DNA of 64,000 nucleotides from Hyphomonadaceae bacterium (GTDB taxonomy: Bacteria; Pseudomonadota; Alphaproteobacteria; Caulobacterales; Hyphomonadaceae). How positions within the stretch are numbered: the first letter of the stretch is position 1; the number at the start of each line of letters is the position of its first letter. The stretch covers positions 1 to 64,000 of the forward strand of contig JAIXRO010000099.1 of NCBI GenBank assembly GCA_027485145.1, in the 5' to 3' direction. Both the position numbers and the translations under genes were made by a program. The notes beneath the pieces are model-generated. The model was not told the origin of the DNA and ran no database searches. It saw nothing but the letters and a program-made list of their open reading frames with translations. Positions 53,260 to 61,704 of the stretch are shown in pieces.

Positions 53260-55338
53260 GTGGGGCCCGTGCCGGAAACAATTGATACTTCCAATCCGCG
53301 CCCATGGCCGAGTGACTGGGGCAGACCGCCGCCCGTATCCGCACCGCCGCCGCCGCGCGTGCGCCTCAACCTCGGCGTCACCGGGCACCGGGCGAGCCAT
53401 GCCGTCTACGCCGCCAACACCGCCCGGATCGAGGCAGCGCTCGCGGAGATCCTCTCCCTCATCACCGCCGCCGTTGCGGCGGAGCCCGCACCGTTCGGGC
53501 CCGGCTCCATCGCGCCCGTCCGGCTCCATGCGATGCTGGCGGACGGGGCAGACCAGGCGCTTGCGCATCAGGCCCTGGCGCGCGGCTGGGAGCTTGTCGC
53601 GCCCCTGCCCTTCGGCGCTGACCTCAACTGCGCCATCAATGCCGCCCCGCTCTCGGCTGAAGATGCGCGCGCCCTGATCGCCGGCGGCGGCGCAGCAGAT
53701 CCCGCCGTTCAGGCGCGCGCGCAGGCCATCCGTAGGCTGTATGAAAAGGCGCTCCTGTTCGAGCTTGCCGACGACGATGACGAGATCACCGGCGTGTTCC
53801 TCGCCGCGCTGGAAAACCCGCAGGACAAACGGGCGGGCGACACCTTTGCCGCCGACTCGTCCGAACGCGTCGCCCTCGCAGGCCGCCTCATCATCGAACA
53901 GTCCGACTTCCTGATCGCGGTCTGGGACGGCGCCCGCACCACATTCGTAGGCGGCACCGGCCACACCGTTGCCCGCGCGCTGGAGCTCGGCGCACCGGTT
54001 GTCTGGATCGATCCGGCGGCGCCCGAAGCCTGGCGAATCCTGCGCGCGCCCGAAGCGCTCGCCTCGCTGCGCGAGGAGACCTCACACGCCGCCCGGGAAG
54101 ACGATCTGAAAGCGCTGACCCATCTCGCCTTGCGCGGGCCTGAGAGCGCCCACCGCCATCACGGTCCGGCGGGAGATCATCCGGGTGTCTCGGCACTCGA
54201 CGCCACGCACTGGCGCGCGCGGTCCAATCCGGTCTGGCATCTCTATCGCCGCGTCGAAGCCGTCTTTGGCGGTGACAAGGGCCGCAACCCCTGGCGCAAC
54301 CTGCGCCAGACCTACGAAACGCCGGGCGCCATCGCCGAGGGCACCGGCGCCGGTGTGCTCTCCGCCGCCCGCGCCCTCCCCGGCGCCGATGCCGGCTTCG
54401 CGGAGCTGATCGCCGGACGGGTGCTCGCCCGCTTCGCCTGGGCGGACGGCATTTCATCCCGCCTGTCCGATACCTATCGCGGCGGGATGATGATCAACTT
54501 CGTGCTCTCCTCGCTCGCCATCGTCGGCGGGATCGCCTACCTACCCTTTGCGGATTCCTATTGGAAATGGGCCTTCGCCCTGTTCGAGTTCGTCCTCCTC
54601 TCGCTGATCCTTATCATTACCGTCCAGGGGCAGAAGCGCCGCTGGCACGGGCGCTGGTTCGAGACACGGCGCGTGGCGGAATACCTGCGCCACGCCCCCC
54701 TGCTGCTCACCCTCGGCGCTGCCCGGGCGCCGGGGCGCTGGCCGAAAGGCGCCGAGACGTCCTGGCCGGAATGGTATGCCCGCCAGAGTCTGCGCGAGGT
54801 CGGCCTGCCGCGAGTGAAGGTCACGGCGGATTACCTGCGGGCGGCCCTGACCTCACTGCTCGACAGACATGTCACGCAGCAGCGCGACTACCATCACGGC
54901 AAGGCGAAGCGCCTCGCCGCCGTGCATCACAATCTCGACACGCTGTCAGAGTGGATGTTCCGCCTCGCGGTCATCTCGGTCGCCGTCTATCTGATCCTGC
55001 AAGGCGCGGCCTGGGCGAAGGTGATGGACAAGCACGCCCTGAAGGAGATGTCGAAGACCTTCACCTTCCTCGGCGTGCTGCTGCCGACCTTCGGCGGCGC
55101 CATCGCGGGCATCCGGTATTTCGGCGACTTCGAACGCTTCGCGGCAATTTCCGAAGTCACCGCGCAGAAGCTGGACAGCGTGCATGCGAGAATCGAACTG
55201 CTGCTGAAGGCGCCCGATTCCGCGATGGACTATGGCCCCGTCGCCGAGATCGCGCACGCCGCGGACGATATCGTCGTCAGCGAAATCGAAAGCTGGCAGG
55301 CCGTGTTCGGCGGCAAGCAGATCACCGTCCCGGTGTGA
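53260..55338 (+). CDS. SLOG-like sensor fused to SLATT-like membrane effector
   Basis: A 692-residue protein. The N-terminal 290 residues look like a SLOG (nucleotide-sensing Rossmann) domain of the YspA type: LGVTGHRASH (about 38-47), DGADQALAHQALARGWELVA (about 95-114), and SDFLIAVWDG with GGTGHTVARALELGAPVVW. The C-terminal half has four membrane helices (about 412-430, 435-455, 564-582, 602-618). Each pair is followed by charged helices of the SLATT pattern (RWFETRRVAEYLR; RYFGDFERFAAI). SLOG and SLATT domains are predicted parts of nucleotide-activated conflict systems. GTG 53260 or 53269 is the start; there is no good ribosome site. No partner nuclease or cyclase is adjacent. Confidence 0.75.
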   Translation: MGPVPETIDTSNPRPWPSDWGRPPPVSAPPPPRVRLNLGVTGHRASHAVYAANTARIEAALAEILSLITAAVAAEPAPFGPGSIAPVRLHAMLADGADQALAHQALARGWELVAPLPFGADLNCAINAAPLSAEDARALIAGGGAADPAVQARAQAIRRLYEKALLFELADDDDEITGVFLAALENPQDKRAGDTFAADSSERVALAGRLIIEQSDFLIAVWDGARTTFVGGTGHTVARALELGAPVVWIDPAAPEAWRILRAPEALASLREETSHAAREDDLKALTHLALRGPESAHRHHGPAGDHPGVSALDATHWRARSNPVWHLYRRVEAVFGGDKGRNPWRNLRQTYETPGAIAEGTGAGVLSAARALPGADAGFAELIAGRVLARFAWADGISSRLSDTYRGGMMINFVLSSLAIVGGIAYLPFADSYWKWAFALFEFVLLSLILIITVQGQKRRWHGRWFETRRVAEYLRHAPLLLTLGAARAPGRWPKGAETSWPEWYARQSLREVGLPRVKVTADYLRAALTSLLDRHVTQQRDYHHGKAKRLAAVHHNLDTLSEWMFRLAVISVAVYLILQGAAWAKVMDKHALKEMSKTFTFLGVLLPTFGGAIAGIRYFGDFERFAAISEVTAQKLDSVHARIELLLKAPDSAMDYGPVAEIAHAADDIVVSEIESWQAVFGGKQITVPV

Positions 55339-55345
55339 CCGGCGC

Positions 55346-56434
55346 CTAGCGCGACCGGGGAATCGCAGCCCAGTAATCGAAATCGAGCAGGACGCCGTCG
55401 GCATATTTTCCGTCGGCGGACTTGTAGGCGAAATCGCCCGGCGGCTGGTCCTTCACCGCCACGAGGCGCAGGCGCAGCGCGCCGCAGGTCTCCGACAGTT
55501 CGGCCTTGTCCAGCACTTCGCTCCAGGCATAGATCGTGTCCCAGGCAAACAGCGGGCTGACATGCGTCCCCGCATTGATCGCCAGCATCTGCCCGGCATT
55601 CGCGAGCCCGTTGAATGACAGCGAGCGGGCGATCGAAATCACCACGCCGCCATAGATCAGCCGCTTGCCAAACCGGCTTTCCTTCTGGCCGTGGAAGTCG
55701 AAGTGAACCTTGGCGGTGTTCTGATACAGCCGTGTCGCGATCTGGTGTTCGGCTTCCTGGATCGTCATGCCATCGGCATGGTTGATCTTTTCGCCGATCT
55801 CGTAATCCTCGAACATGTGCGGACTGCCGGATTCGGCGATGTTCCAGCGCTTCATCTGCGGGTAGCCCGACAGATCCTTCGCCTCCACCGCGGCCGGCAG
55901 GTCCGGCACTACAGGCTTCGGCGCCGGCGAGGCCTCGTCGCGCTTGTTGACCATCACCCAGCGGACATAGCTCATCACGTCTTCGCCGTACTGGTTGCGC
56001 CCATTCGTCCGTACCCAGACGACCCCGGTCTTGCCGTTGGAATTCTCCTTCACCCCGATCACTTCGCTCGTCGCGCGCAGCGTGTCGCCGGGCATCACGG
56101 GACGAAGGAAGCGCCCGTCGGCATAGCCAAGATTGGCCACGGCATTCAGCGAGATGTCGGGCACGCTCTTGCCGAACACGATGTGGAAGGCGTGCAGCGG
56201 ATCGGCGCCGAGCCCCGGAAGGCCGACGCTGCGGGCGAACTCGGCGCAGGAGTATTGCGCAAACCGGCTGCCGTTGAGCGCGCGGTAGAGGGCGAGATCG
56301 CCTTCAGTGACAGTCTGGGGCGTTGCGTGCACCAGCGTGTCGCCCGGCTTGAAGTCCTCGAAGAAATTGCCGGGATTCGATTTCGATACGCTGGATTTCT
56401 TACCGGCCTTCGGATTGATCGCTACGCCTGCCAC
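55346..56434 (-). CDS. Double-hotdog MaoC dehydratase, likely mesaconyl-CoA hydratase
   Basis: A 362-residue protein with two MaoC-type hotdog halves (about 20-180 and 205-350), with GRFLRPVMPGDTLRATSEV and RFGKRLIYGGVVISIARSL in the two halves. The layout and the N-terminus NPGNFFEDFKPGDTLVHATP resemble mesaconyl-CoA hydratase (beta-methylmalyl-CoA dehydratase) of the ethylmalonyl-CoA pathway. The neighbouring CitE/malyl-CoA-lyase-like gene supports this. GTG 56434 is the start, after GAGGAGACAGGACC. Another enoyl-CoA hydratase role is possible. Confidence 0.75.
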   Translation of the reverse strand: MAGVAINPKAGKKSSVSKSNPGNFFEDFKPGDTLVHATPQTVTEGDLALYRALNGSRFAQYSCAEFARSVGLPGLGADPLHAFHIVFGKSVPDISLNAVANLGYADGRFLRPVMPGDTLRATSEVIGVKENSNGKTGVVWVRTNGRNQYGEDVMSYVRWVMVNKRDEASPAPKPVVPDLPAAVEAKDLSGYPQMKRWNIAESGSPHMFEDYEIGEKINHADGMTIQEAEHQIATRLYQNTAKVHFDFHGQKESRFGKRLIYGGVVISIARSLSFNGLANAGQMLAINAGTHVSPLFAWDTIYAWSEVLDKAELSETCGALRLRLVAVKDQPPGDFAYKSADGKYADGVLLDFDYWAAIPRSR

Positions 56435-56511
56435 GGTCCTGTCTCCTCGGAATCCGGCAGGCGCGCGTCAGCGCCTCGCCCGGCCCGCTTCTCCTGCACC
56501 GGAGAGGCTGT

Positions 56512-56715
56512 TCAGATCAAGGCGGGTGCGGCAAACGGCATGACCGACACGAACAGGGCAACGGCGGCCAGAATGCCCGTCAGGACCTGCGATTCCGCCC
56601 GCTCCGCAAACTCCTCGAACGCGCGCGGCCCCATCACCAGGTAGGGCACGCCGAGCACGGCAAAAGCCGCAAAGGCCAGCAGGAGAACGGCAAGAACGAG
56701 CGCAAGGGTCATCAT
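56512..56715 (-). CDS. Small membrane protein, two helices
   Basis: A 67-residue hydrophobic protein with two predicted helices (about 3-27 and 45-65) joined by a short charged loop (GPRAFEEFAERAESQ). No family recognised. It lies between the MaoC and ArsC-like genes, in the same direction. Ribosome site is weak, so the gene call is moderate. Confidence 0.5.
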   Translation of the reverse strand: MMTLALVLAVLLLAFAAFAVLGVPYLVMGPRAFEEFAERAESQVLTGILAAVALFVSVMPFAAPALI

Positions 56716-56820
56716 TCGCCGACCCTGCCACAGGCGCGCTGAAATACGGCAAACCCGATCGATGAAATTTGATCGATCGCCCGGCCTTCATGCTGCACTG
56801 CGACAAAATTGCGCGGCGCT

Positions 56821-57168
56821 TCAGATGATCTCGAGCAGCCTGGCGTTCGGCCGGCCGAGCACGGCCTTCTTGCCGTTGATGCCGATCGGCCGCTGGATCA
56901 GCTTGGGGTTGGCCGCCATCGCCGCGAACACTTCGGCGTCACTCGCGCTCTCGGCGAGACCCGCAGCCTTCGCATCGGCCTCGCGCAGGAACACGCGCGG
57001 GCCGACCCCGCCCATCTTCTTCGCGATGTCCTTCAACTCCTCGACGCTGAGCCGCTCCGCCGCCGCCATGTACTTGCGGACTTGCGGCGTCACCCCGTTC
57101 GCCTCGAGCAGCTCGAGCCCCTTCTTCGACGAACCGCAACCGGGATTGTGGATAAGGATATAGGTCAT
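56821..57168 (-). CDS. ArsC/Spx-family arsenate reductase-like protein
   Basis: A 115-residue thioredoxin-fold protein. The catalytic Cys is in NPGCGSSKKGLELLEANG, the ArsC pattern, with the conserved RPI element in LIQRPIGINGKK. It could reduce arsenate using glutathione and glutaredoxin, or be a YfgD-type relative. No ars regulator or pump is nearby, so arsenate resistance is uncertain. ATG at 57168. Upstream is a repeat. Confidence 0.88.
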   Translation of the reverse strand: MTYILIHNPGCGSSKKGLELLEANGVTPQVRKYMAAAERLSVEELKDIAKKMGGVGPRVFLREADAKAAGLAESASDAEVFAAMAANPKLIQRPIGINGKKAVLGRPNARLLEII

Positions 57169-57244
57169 GGGTAGGCTCCTGTGTTGGGTGAGACCGAAGT
57201 TAGAAGAGGTCAGTGCGGAGTCGAGTCGGGCACGAGAAAGAAAG

Positions 57245-57380
57245 CCCCTCACCTCCCACGACCTTCGGTCGCGGGCCCCTCCTCTCCCGCGGGGCGGGAG
57301 AGGGGTGAGGCGCGCCACTCAACCCCTCTCCCATGAAATGGGAGAGGAGGGGCCCATTGCCCAGCAATGGGAGGTGAGGG
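57245..57380. repeat. Palindromic repeat, family A (copy 2, inverted pair)
   Basis: Two opposed units: CCCCTCACCTCCC-hairpin-GGGCCCCTCCTCTCCC-hairpin to 57306, and ACCCCTCTCCC-hairpin-GGGAGAGGAGGGGCCCATTGC-loop-GCAATGGGAGGTGAGGG from 57323. The whole 136 bases is a large imperfect inverted repeat, like BIME elements. It lies between the arsC-like gene and the CitE-like gene on the same strand and fills most of the 218-base gap. Confidence 0.85.
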
Positions 57381-57386
57381 TCTTTC

Positions 57387-58265
57387 TCAGACCAAATCCC
57401 GGATCGCCTCATCCATTGTCACCGTCCGGCGCGCCTCATCGAGGTGCAGCAGCTCCGTCATCTTGCCGTTGACCTTCAGCACGCCCTTGCCGGCATTCAC
57501 CGGATCAGCGAACGCCGCGATCACCGCGCGCGCCTGCTCCACATCCGCCGCAGACGGAGCAAACACGCGGTTGCACGTCTCGACCTGCGAGGGGTGGATC
57601 AGCGTCTTGCCATCGAAGCCGAGATCACGCCCCTGTTCGCATTCGGCGGCGAAGCCGTCCTCGTTCTTGATGTCATTGAATACGCCGTCGATGGCCGTCA
57701 GGCCGTAGGCCCGCGCCGCTGCCATCGAGAGCTGCAGCGCTGTCTGGAAGGCGAGCCGGTCAGGCGTCATCCGGGCACGGTATTCCTTAGCGAGATCATT
57801 GGTGCCCATCACGAACGTGGTCAGGTGCGAGCGGGTCGACGCGGCGGCAATCTCGTGGATGTTGAGAATTGCGAGCGGCATCTCGATCATCACCCAGAGC
57901 GCGAAGCCTTCCGCCGCCCCGGCTTTCTTCAGCGCCGAGTCGAGCCGTTCGATGTCGCGCGCGCTCGTCACCTTGGGCGCCAGCACCGCGTGCGCGCCGG
58001 CGGCGACCGCCATTTCAAGGTCCGCATGGCCCCATTCGGTATCGAGCCCGTTCATCCGCACAACCAGTTCGCGCGGCCCATACCCGCCCGCCTTCAGCGC
58101 CGCCGCAATCGCTGCGCGCGCTTCGCCCTTGGCTTCAGGCGCGACCGCGTCCTCAAGGTCAAGGATCAGCGTGTCGGCGGGGATCTCGCGGGCCTTCTCG
58201 AGCGCGCGGGCATTGGCGCCGGGCATGTAAAGACACGAGCGGCGCGGACGGTGGGCGGTGGACAT
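57387..58265 (-). CDS. CitE/HpcH family lyase (malyl-CoA lyase-like)
   Basis: A 292-residue TIM-barrel lyase of the HpcH/HpaI-CitE family. The pattern RRSCLYMPGANARALEKA, LILDLEDAVAPEAK (metal-binding Asp/Glu), VVRMNGLDTEWG, and DGKTLIHPSQVE near the C-terminus is as in CitE and beta-methylmalyl-CoA / malyl-CoA lyases. Together with the MaoC dehydratase 1 kb away it suggests the ethylmalonyl-CoA pathway or a related C2 or C4 route. ATG 58265 (MSTAHRPRRSC) is the family start. Confidence 0.87.
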   Translation of the reverse strand: MSTAHRPRRSCLYMPGANARALEKAREIPADTLILDLEDAVAPEAKGEARAAIAAALKAGGYGPRELVVRMNGLDTEWGHADLEMAVAAGAHAVLAPKVTSARDIERLDSALKKAGAAEGFALWVMIEMPLAILNIHEIAAASTRSHLTTFVMGTNDLAKEYRARMTPDRLAFQTALQLSMAAARAYGLTAIDGVFNDIKNEDGFAAECEQGRDLGFDGKTLIHPSQVETCNRVFAPSAADVEQARAVIAAFADPVNAGKGVLKVNGKMTELLHLDEARRTVTMDEAIRDLV

Positions 58266-58307
58266 GAACGGGTTACCCCTTAGGCTGGTGCTGGTTTCAA
58301 GGGAGCG

Positions 58308-58793
58308 ATGCCCCGCATGACGCGCCATGTCCAGATCAGACGGGCGAACCCGGCCGATTTCGGCGCGCTGGGCGGCGTCTTCCATGCCGCCGTCCGGCAG
58401 GGCGCGGGCCAATACACAGAAGCTCAACGCGCCGTCTGGTCACCGGCGCCAAGGTCCGGCGAGGCCTGGACGGCGCATCTGGGCGCGCAGACGGTCTGGC
58501 TGGCCGAAGCAGGCGGCGAACCGCTCGGCTTCATAACCCTGACCCCGGCCGGCTATATCGACCTCGCCTACATCCTTGCGGAGGCGCAGGGACAAGGCCT
58601 TTTCAGGCGCCTCTACCACGCCGCCGAAACCGAAGCCCGCAGCCTCGGCATTGTCCGCCTCTGGACCGATGCGAGCCTGCATGCGAAGGGCCCCTTCGAA
58701 GCAATGGGCTTTACCGTGATGCGCGCCGAAACCGTCGAGCGCGGAGGCGAACGGCTCGCCCGCTTCCGGATGGAGAAGTCGCTTGATGGCTGA
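58308..58793 (+). CDS. GNAT-family N-acetyltransferase
   Basis: A 161-residue Gcn5-type acetyltransferase. N-terminal VQIRRANPADFGALGGVFHA, then YILAEAQGQGLFRRLYHAAE, which is motif A with the acetyl-CoA loop (QGQGLFR), followed by a strand RLWTDASLHAKGPFEAMGF. Substrate unknown. AAGGGA lies just upstream of ATG 58308; ATG 58317 is possible. The gene overlaps the next by 8 bases. Confidence 0.87.
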   Translation: MPRMTRHVQIRRANPADFGALGGVFHAAVRQGAGQYTEAQRAVWSPAPRSGEAWTAHLGAQTVWLAEAGGEPLGFITLTPAGYIDLAYILAEAQGQGLFRRLYHAAETEARSLGIVRLWTDASLHAKGPFEAMGFTVMRAETVERGGERLARFRMEKSLDG

Positions 58794-59919
58794 TGCCGCC
58801 ATGCCGCCGATCAATGGCTTTGCCGCCCCCGGCTTCGAAGCCGTGCAGGCGGCGTTTGCGGACAACTTCGCGCGGGGAGAGGACCATGGCGCGGGCTTTG
58901 CCGTCATCCTCGACGGCGAAGTGATCGTCGACCTGCACGGCGGCTGGGCCGACCGGGCGGCGACGCGCCCGTGGGACGCGGCCACGATCGTGCCGGTCTA
59001 TTCGACCACCAAGGGCATCTCCGCCCTGATCCTCGCGATGGCGACCGAGGCCTTGCCGGCCGGATACGAAACGCCCGTCTCCGAAGTCTGGCCGGAGTTT
59101 GCCGCCGAAGGCAAAGCGGCGATCACCATCGGCGAAGTCGCGAGCCATCAGGCGGGCTTGCCCGGCTTTACCAGCGAGATCGACCCGGCGCTCTGGCTCG
59201 ACCCGCCCGCCTGCGCCGCCGCGCTCGCGCAGCTTGCCCCGATGTGGCCGCCGGGCAGCGCGCACGGCTACCACCCGCTGACCTGGGGCTATCTTGTCGG
59301 CGAGATCGTCCGGCGCGTCACGGGCCGCACGCTTGGCGCCATCCTGCGCGAGGACATCACCGCTCCGCTCGGGATCGACTTCCGCATCGGCCTTCCGGAC
59401 ACGGAGTATCACCGGGTGGCCGACATGCTCCGCCCCAAGGCCCTCGCTCCGCTTGGAGAGATCACCCCGCCGCGGCGCGCCGCCTTCCTGACCAAATGGT
59501 CGGCGCCCGATCGCGGCGGCGCAATCTGGCGCGAGATCGAGATTCCCTCCGCCAACGGACATGGCACCGCCTCCGCCGTCGCCACGCTCTATCATGCCTA
59601 TGCGACGACCGGCCTGATCGGCGCGCGGCGCCTGATGCGGCCCGGCACGTTCGCCGCGCTCACCCAACCGCGCACCGACGGCCCGGATCTCGTGCTGCCG
59701 ATGATCACGCGCTTCGGTGCGGGCATCATGCACAACAACCTGAAGGCATTCGGCCCGTTTGAAGATGGCCTCGGCCATTGCGGCTGGGGCGGCTCGCTCG
59801 CCATCGCCTCGCCCTCGCGCGGGCTCACCTGCGCCTATGTGATGAACCGCCAGTCGAGCAGCCTTGTCGGCGACCCCCGCGCCGTTCGTCTTGTCGACGC
59901 TGTCGCGGGGTGCCTGTGA
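58786..59919 (+). CDS. Serine hydrolase, beta-lactamase fold (family VIII esterase type)
   Basis: A 377-residue protein of the class C beta-lactamase / EstB family. The nucleophile motif is STTK (in VYSTTKGISALI, SxxK, about residue 70), the second Tyr motif is YHPLTWGYLVGEIV, and a late HCGWGGS replaces the KTG box. No signal peptide. ATG 58786 overlaps the GNAT stop; an in-frame TTG at 58783 is less likely. Likely an esterase rather than a lactamase. Confidence 0.88.
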   Translation: MADAAMPPINGFAAPGFEAVQAAFADNFARGEDHGAGFAVILDGEVIVDLHGGWADRAATRPWDAATIVPVYSTTKGISALILAMATEALPAGYETPVSEVWPEFAAEGKAAITIGEVASHQAGLPGFTSEIDPALWLDPPACAAALAQLAPMWPPGSAHGYHPLTWGYLVGEIVRRVTGRTLGAILREDITAPLGIDFRIGLPDTEYHRVADMLRPKALAPLGEITPPRRAAFLTKWSAPDRGGAIWREIEIPSANGHGTASAVATLYHAYATTGLIGARRLMRPGTFAALTQPRTDGPDLVLPMITRFGAGIMHNNLKAFGPFEDGLGHCGWGGSLAIASPSRGLTCAYVMNRQSSSLVGDPRAVRLVDAVAGCL

Positions 59920-59923
59920 CGCC

Positions 59924-60544
59924 ATGCCCGAAGGATTTGACTGGCTGGCCTTTCTCTTTGCCGTGGCGGTGATCGAACTCACGCCCGGCCCGAACATGGG
60001 ATGGCTGGCGGCGCTGACCTTGCGCGAAGGCAAGGCGCCGGCCTTCGGCGCCGTGGCCGGGATCACCAGCGGGCTCGGTCTCCAACTGATCGCCGCAGTC
60101 ACCGGCCTTACCGCACTGATCGTCGGTCTACCGAGCGTCCATGTCGGCCTTCATTGGGCGGGTGTCGCCTTCATGCTTTATCTCGCCTGGGAGGCCTGGT
60201 CGGACACAGGCTCCGCCGCCCTGCCCGCGGGCGTGAAGGAGCGCGGCTTCCGGCGCGGCCTGATTGCCAATGTGCTGAACCCGAAGGCGCTTGCCTTCTA
60301 TGTGCTGCTGATCAACCAGTTCGTCGATCCTGCCGCCGCCGCGCCCGTCTGGTTGCAGAGCCTGCTCCTCGGCTTGATACACCTCGCCGTCGCCACATTG
60401 GTGCATGTCGCCATCGTGCTGCTGGCCACCCGTCTCGGCACGCGCCTCGAATCCTGGCGCACCTCCCAGGGCGCGCGGTTAACCTTTGCGGGCCTGATCA
60501 TCGGCATCGCCATCTGGCTCGCCCTCACGCCGCCGCGCACCTGA
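59924..60544 (+). CDS. LysE-family amino-acid exporter
   Basis: A 206-residue membrane protein with six helices. The family start FLFAVAVIELTPGPNMGWLA is diagnostic (TPGPN), along with GVAFMLYLAWEAWSD and GFRRGLIANVLNPKALAFYV. It exports amino acids or homoserine-like compounds. It begins 4 bases after the esterase stop, so GNAT, esterase and LysE may be one operon. A terminator follows. Confidence 0.92.
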   Translation: MPEGFDWLAFLFAVAVIELTPGPNMGWLAALTLREGKAPAFGAVAGITSGLGLQLIAAVTGLTALIVGLPSVHVGLHWAGVAFMLYLAWEAWSDTGSAALPAGVKERGFRRGLIANVLNPKALAFYVLLINQFVDPAAAAPVWLQSLLLGLIHLAVATLVHVAIVLLATRLGTRLESWRTSQGARLTFAGLIIGIAIWLALTPPRT

Positions 60545-60616
60545 GACGGAACCTGGCATGCCGGTTGCAGCCTGTGTGTCAGATCGGAAGCCCATCTGAT
60601 TCTACAAAGACCTTGA

Positions 60617-60647
60617 CCCGGCCCCTTCCGAGGCGGCCGGGTTTTTT
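60617..60647 (+). terminator. Intrinsic terminator after LysE gene
   Basis: CCCGGCC-ccttccgaggc-GGCCGGG followed by TTTTTT, 72 bases after the LysE stop. The 72-base leader to it holds a possible small hairpin (cagatcggaagcccatctg). It ends the 58308-60544 operon. Confidence 0.85.
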
Positions 60648-60662
60648 CTGCGCCCATAAAGC

Positions 60663-61574
60663 TCAAGCGGGCGTTGCCGACCGGGCGAGCCGCCGCGCCT
60701 TGGCTTCGCCCATCAGGCTGTCGGCGGTGAAGATCACCAGCGCCGTCCAGATGAACCCGAACGCCACCGCATGCACGGGGCTGAACGCTTCCCTGAACAC
60801 GAACAGCGCGATCAGGAACTGCAGCGTCGGGCCGATGTATTGCATCATGCCGATGGTGGAGAGCTTGAGCCGCTTGGCGGCAAGCGCAAACAGGATCAGC
60901 GGGATGGCCGTGATCGGACCCGCCGCCAGCAGCAGGGGAATGTCCCAGCCGCCCTCCCCCATCCAGCGCCCGCCGGGCTGCGTCGTCGCGAACCAGACGA
61001 GCCAGAGCCCGGCCACGGGCGCGAGCAGCGAGACTTCGACGAGGAAGCCCGCGCGGCTGTCGATCACAACCTTCTTCCGGATCACGCCGTAGCAGGCGAA
61101 CGTCGTGCACAGCGCCAGTGCCACCCATGGCACATGCCCGAAGGCGAAGGCCATGATCACGACACCCGCCGTGGCAATCGCCACCGCAACCCATTGTGCG
61201 AGGCGCAGCGTCTCGGAAAAGATCAGCATGCCGAACAGCACGTTGACCAGCGGGTTGATGTAATAGCCGAGCGAGGCCTCCATCGCGCGGCCCGCGTTCA
61301 CCGACCAGATATAGATCGACCAGTTGGCCGCGATCAGAACGCTGGAGAGGGCCAGCCATTTCAGGTTCGAGGGCCGGAAGGCGGCCGCCACATCGCGCCA
61401 GTTGGCGGCCAGCGCGATCAGGAAGATCGCCGTCGGCACCGACCAGATGATCCGGTGGGCCAGCAGCTCGAACGCGCCGACATGGCTCATCGCGCGGATA
61501 TACAGCGGCAGGCTGCCCCAGATCAGGTAGCAGGCAAGGGCGGCGGGAAATCCGAGGCGCAGGGCGGGGCTCAT
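60663..61574 (-). CDS. rarD: EamA-family transporter RarD
   Basis: A 303-residue protein with ten helices. The N-terminus LACYLIWGSLPLYIRAMSHVG, and WRDVAAAFRPSNLKWLALSS, match the RarD (chloramphenicol-sensitive protein) group of the DMT superfamily. The middle block NAGRAMEASLGYYINPLVNVL is diagnostic. Role unclear in most organisms. ATG 61574; divergent from the amidohydrolase. Confidence 0.93.
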   Translation of the reverse strand: MSPALRLGFPAALACYLIWGSLPLYIRAMSHVGAFELLAHRIIWSVPTAIFLIALAANWRDVAAAFRPSNLKWLALSSVLIAANWSIYIWSVNAGRAMEASLGYYINPLVNVLFGMLIFSETLRLAQWVAVAIATAGVVIMAFAFGHVPWVALALCTTFACYGVIRKKVVIDSRAGFLVEVSLLAPVAGLWLVWFATTQPGGRWMGEGGWDIPLLLAAGPITAIPLILFALAAKRLKLSTIGMMQYIGPTLQFLIALFVFREAFSPVHAVAFGFIWTALVIFTADSLMGEAKARRLARSATPA

Positions 61575-61704
61575 GCGCGGGACCTATAAGCGCCTGCCGG
61601 ATTGCGCGCCACCCGGAACTTGCGGGAGCCTCACACGCCGCCCCGCCTAGCCAAGGCCGGCCGCGGCGGCTAGGTTTTCCCGGCAACCAGACCCGGATAT
61701 CCAC

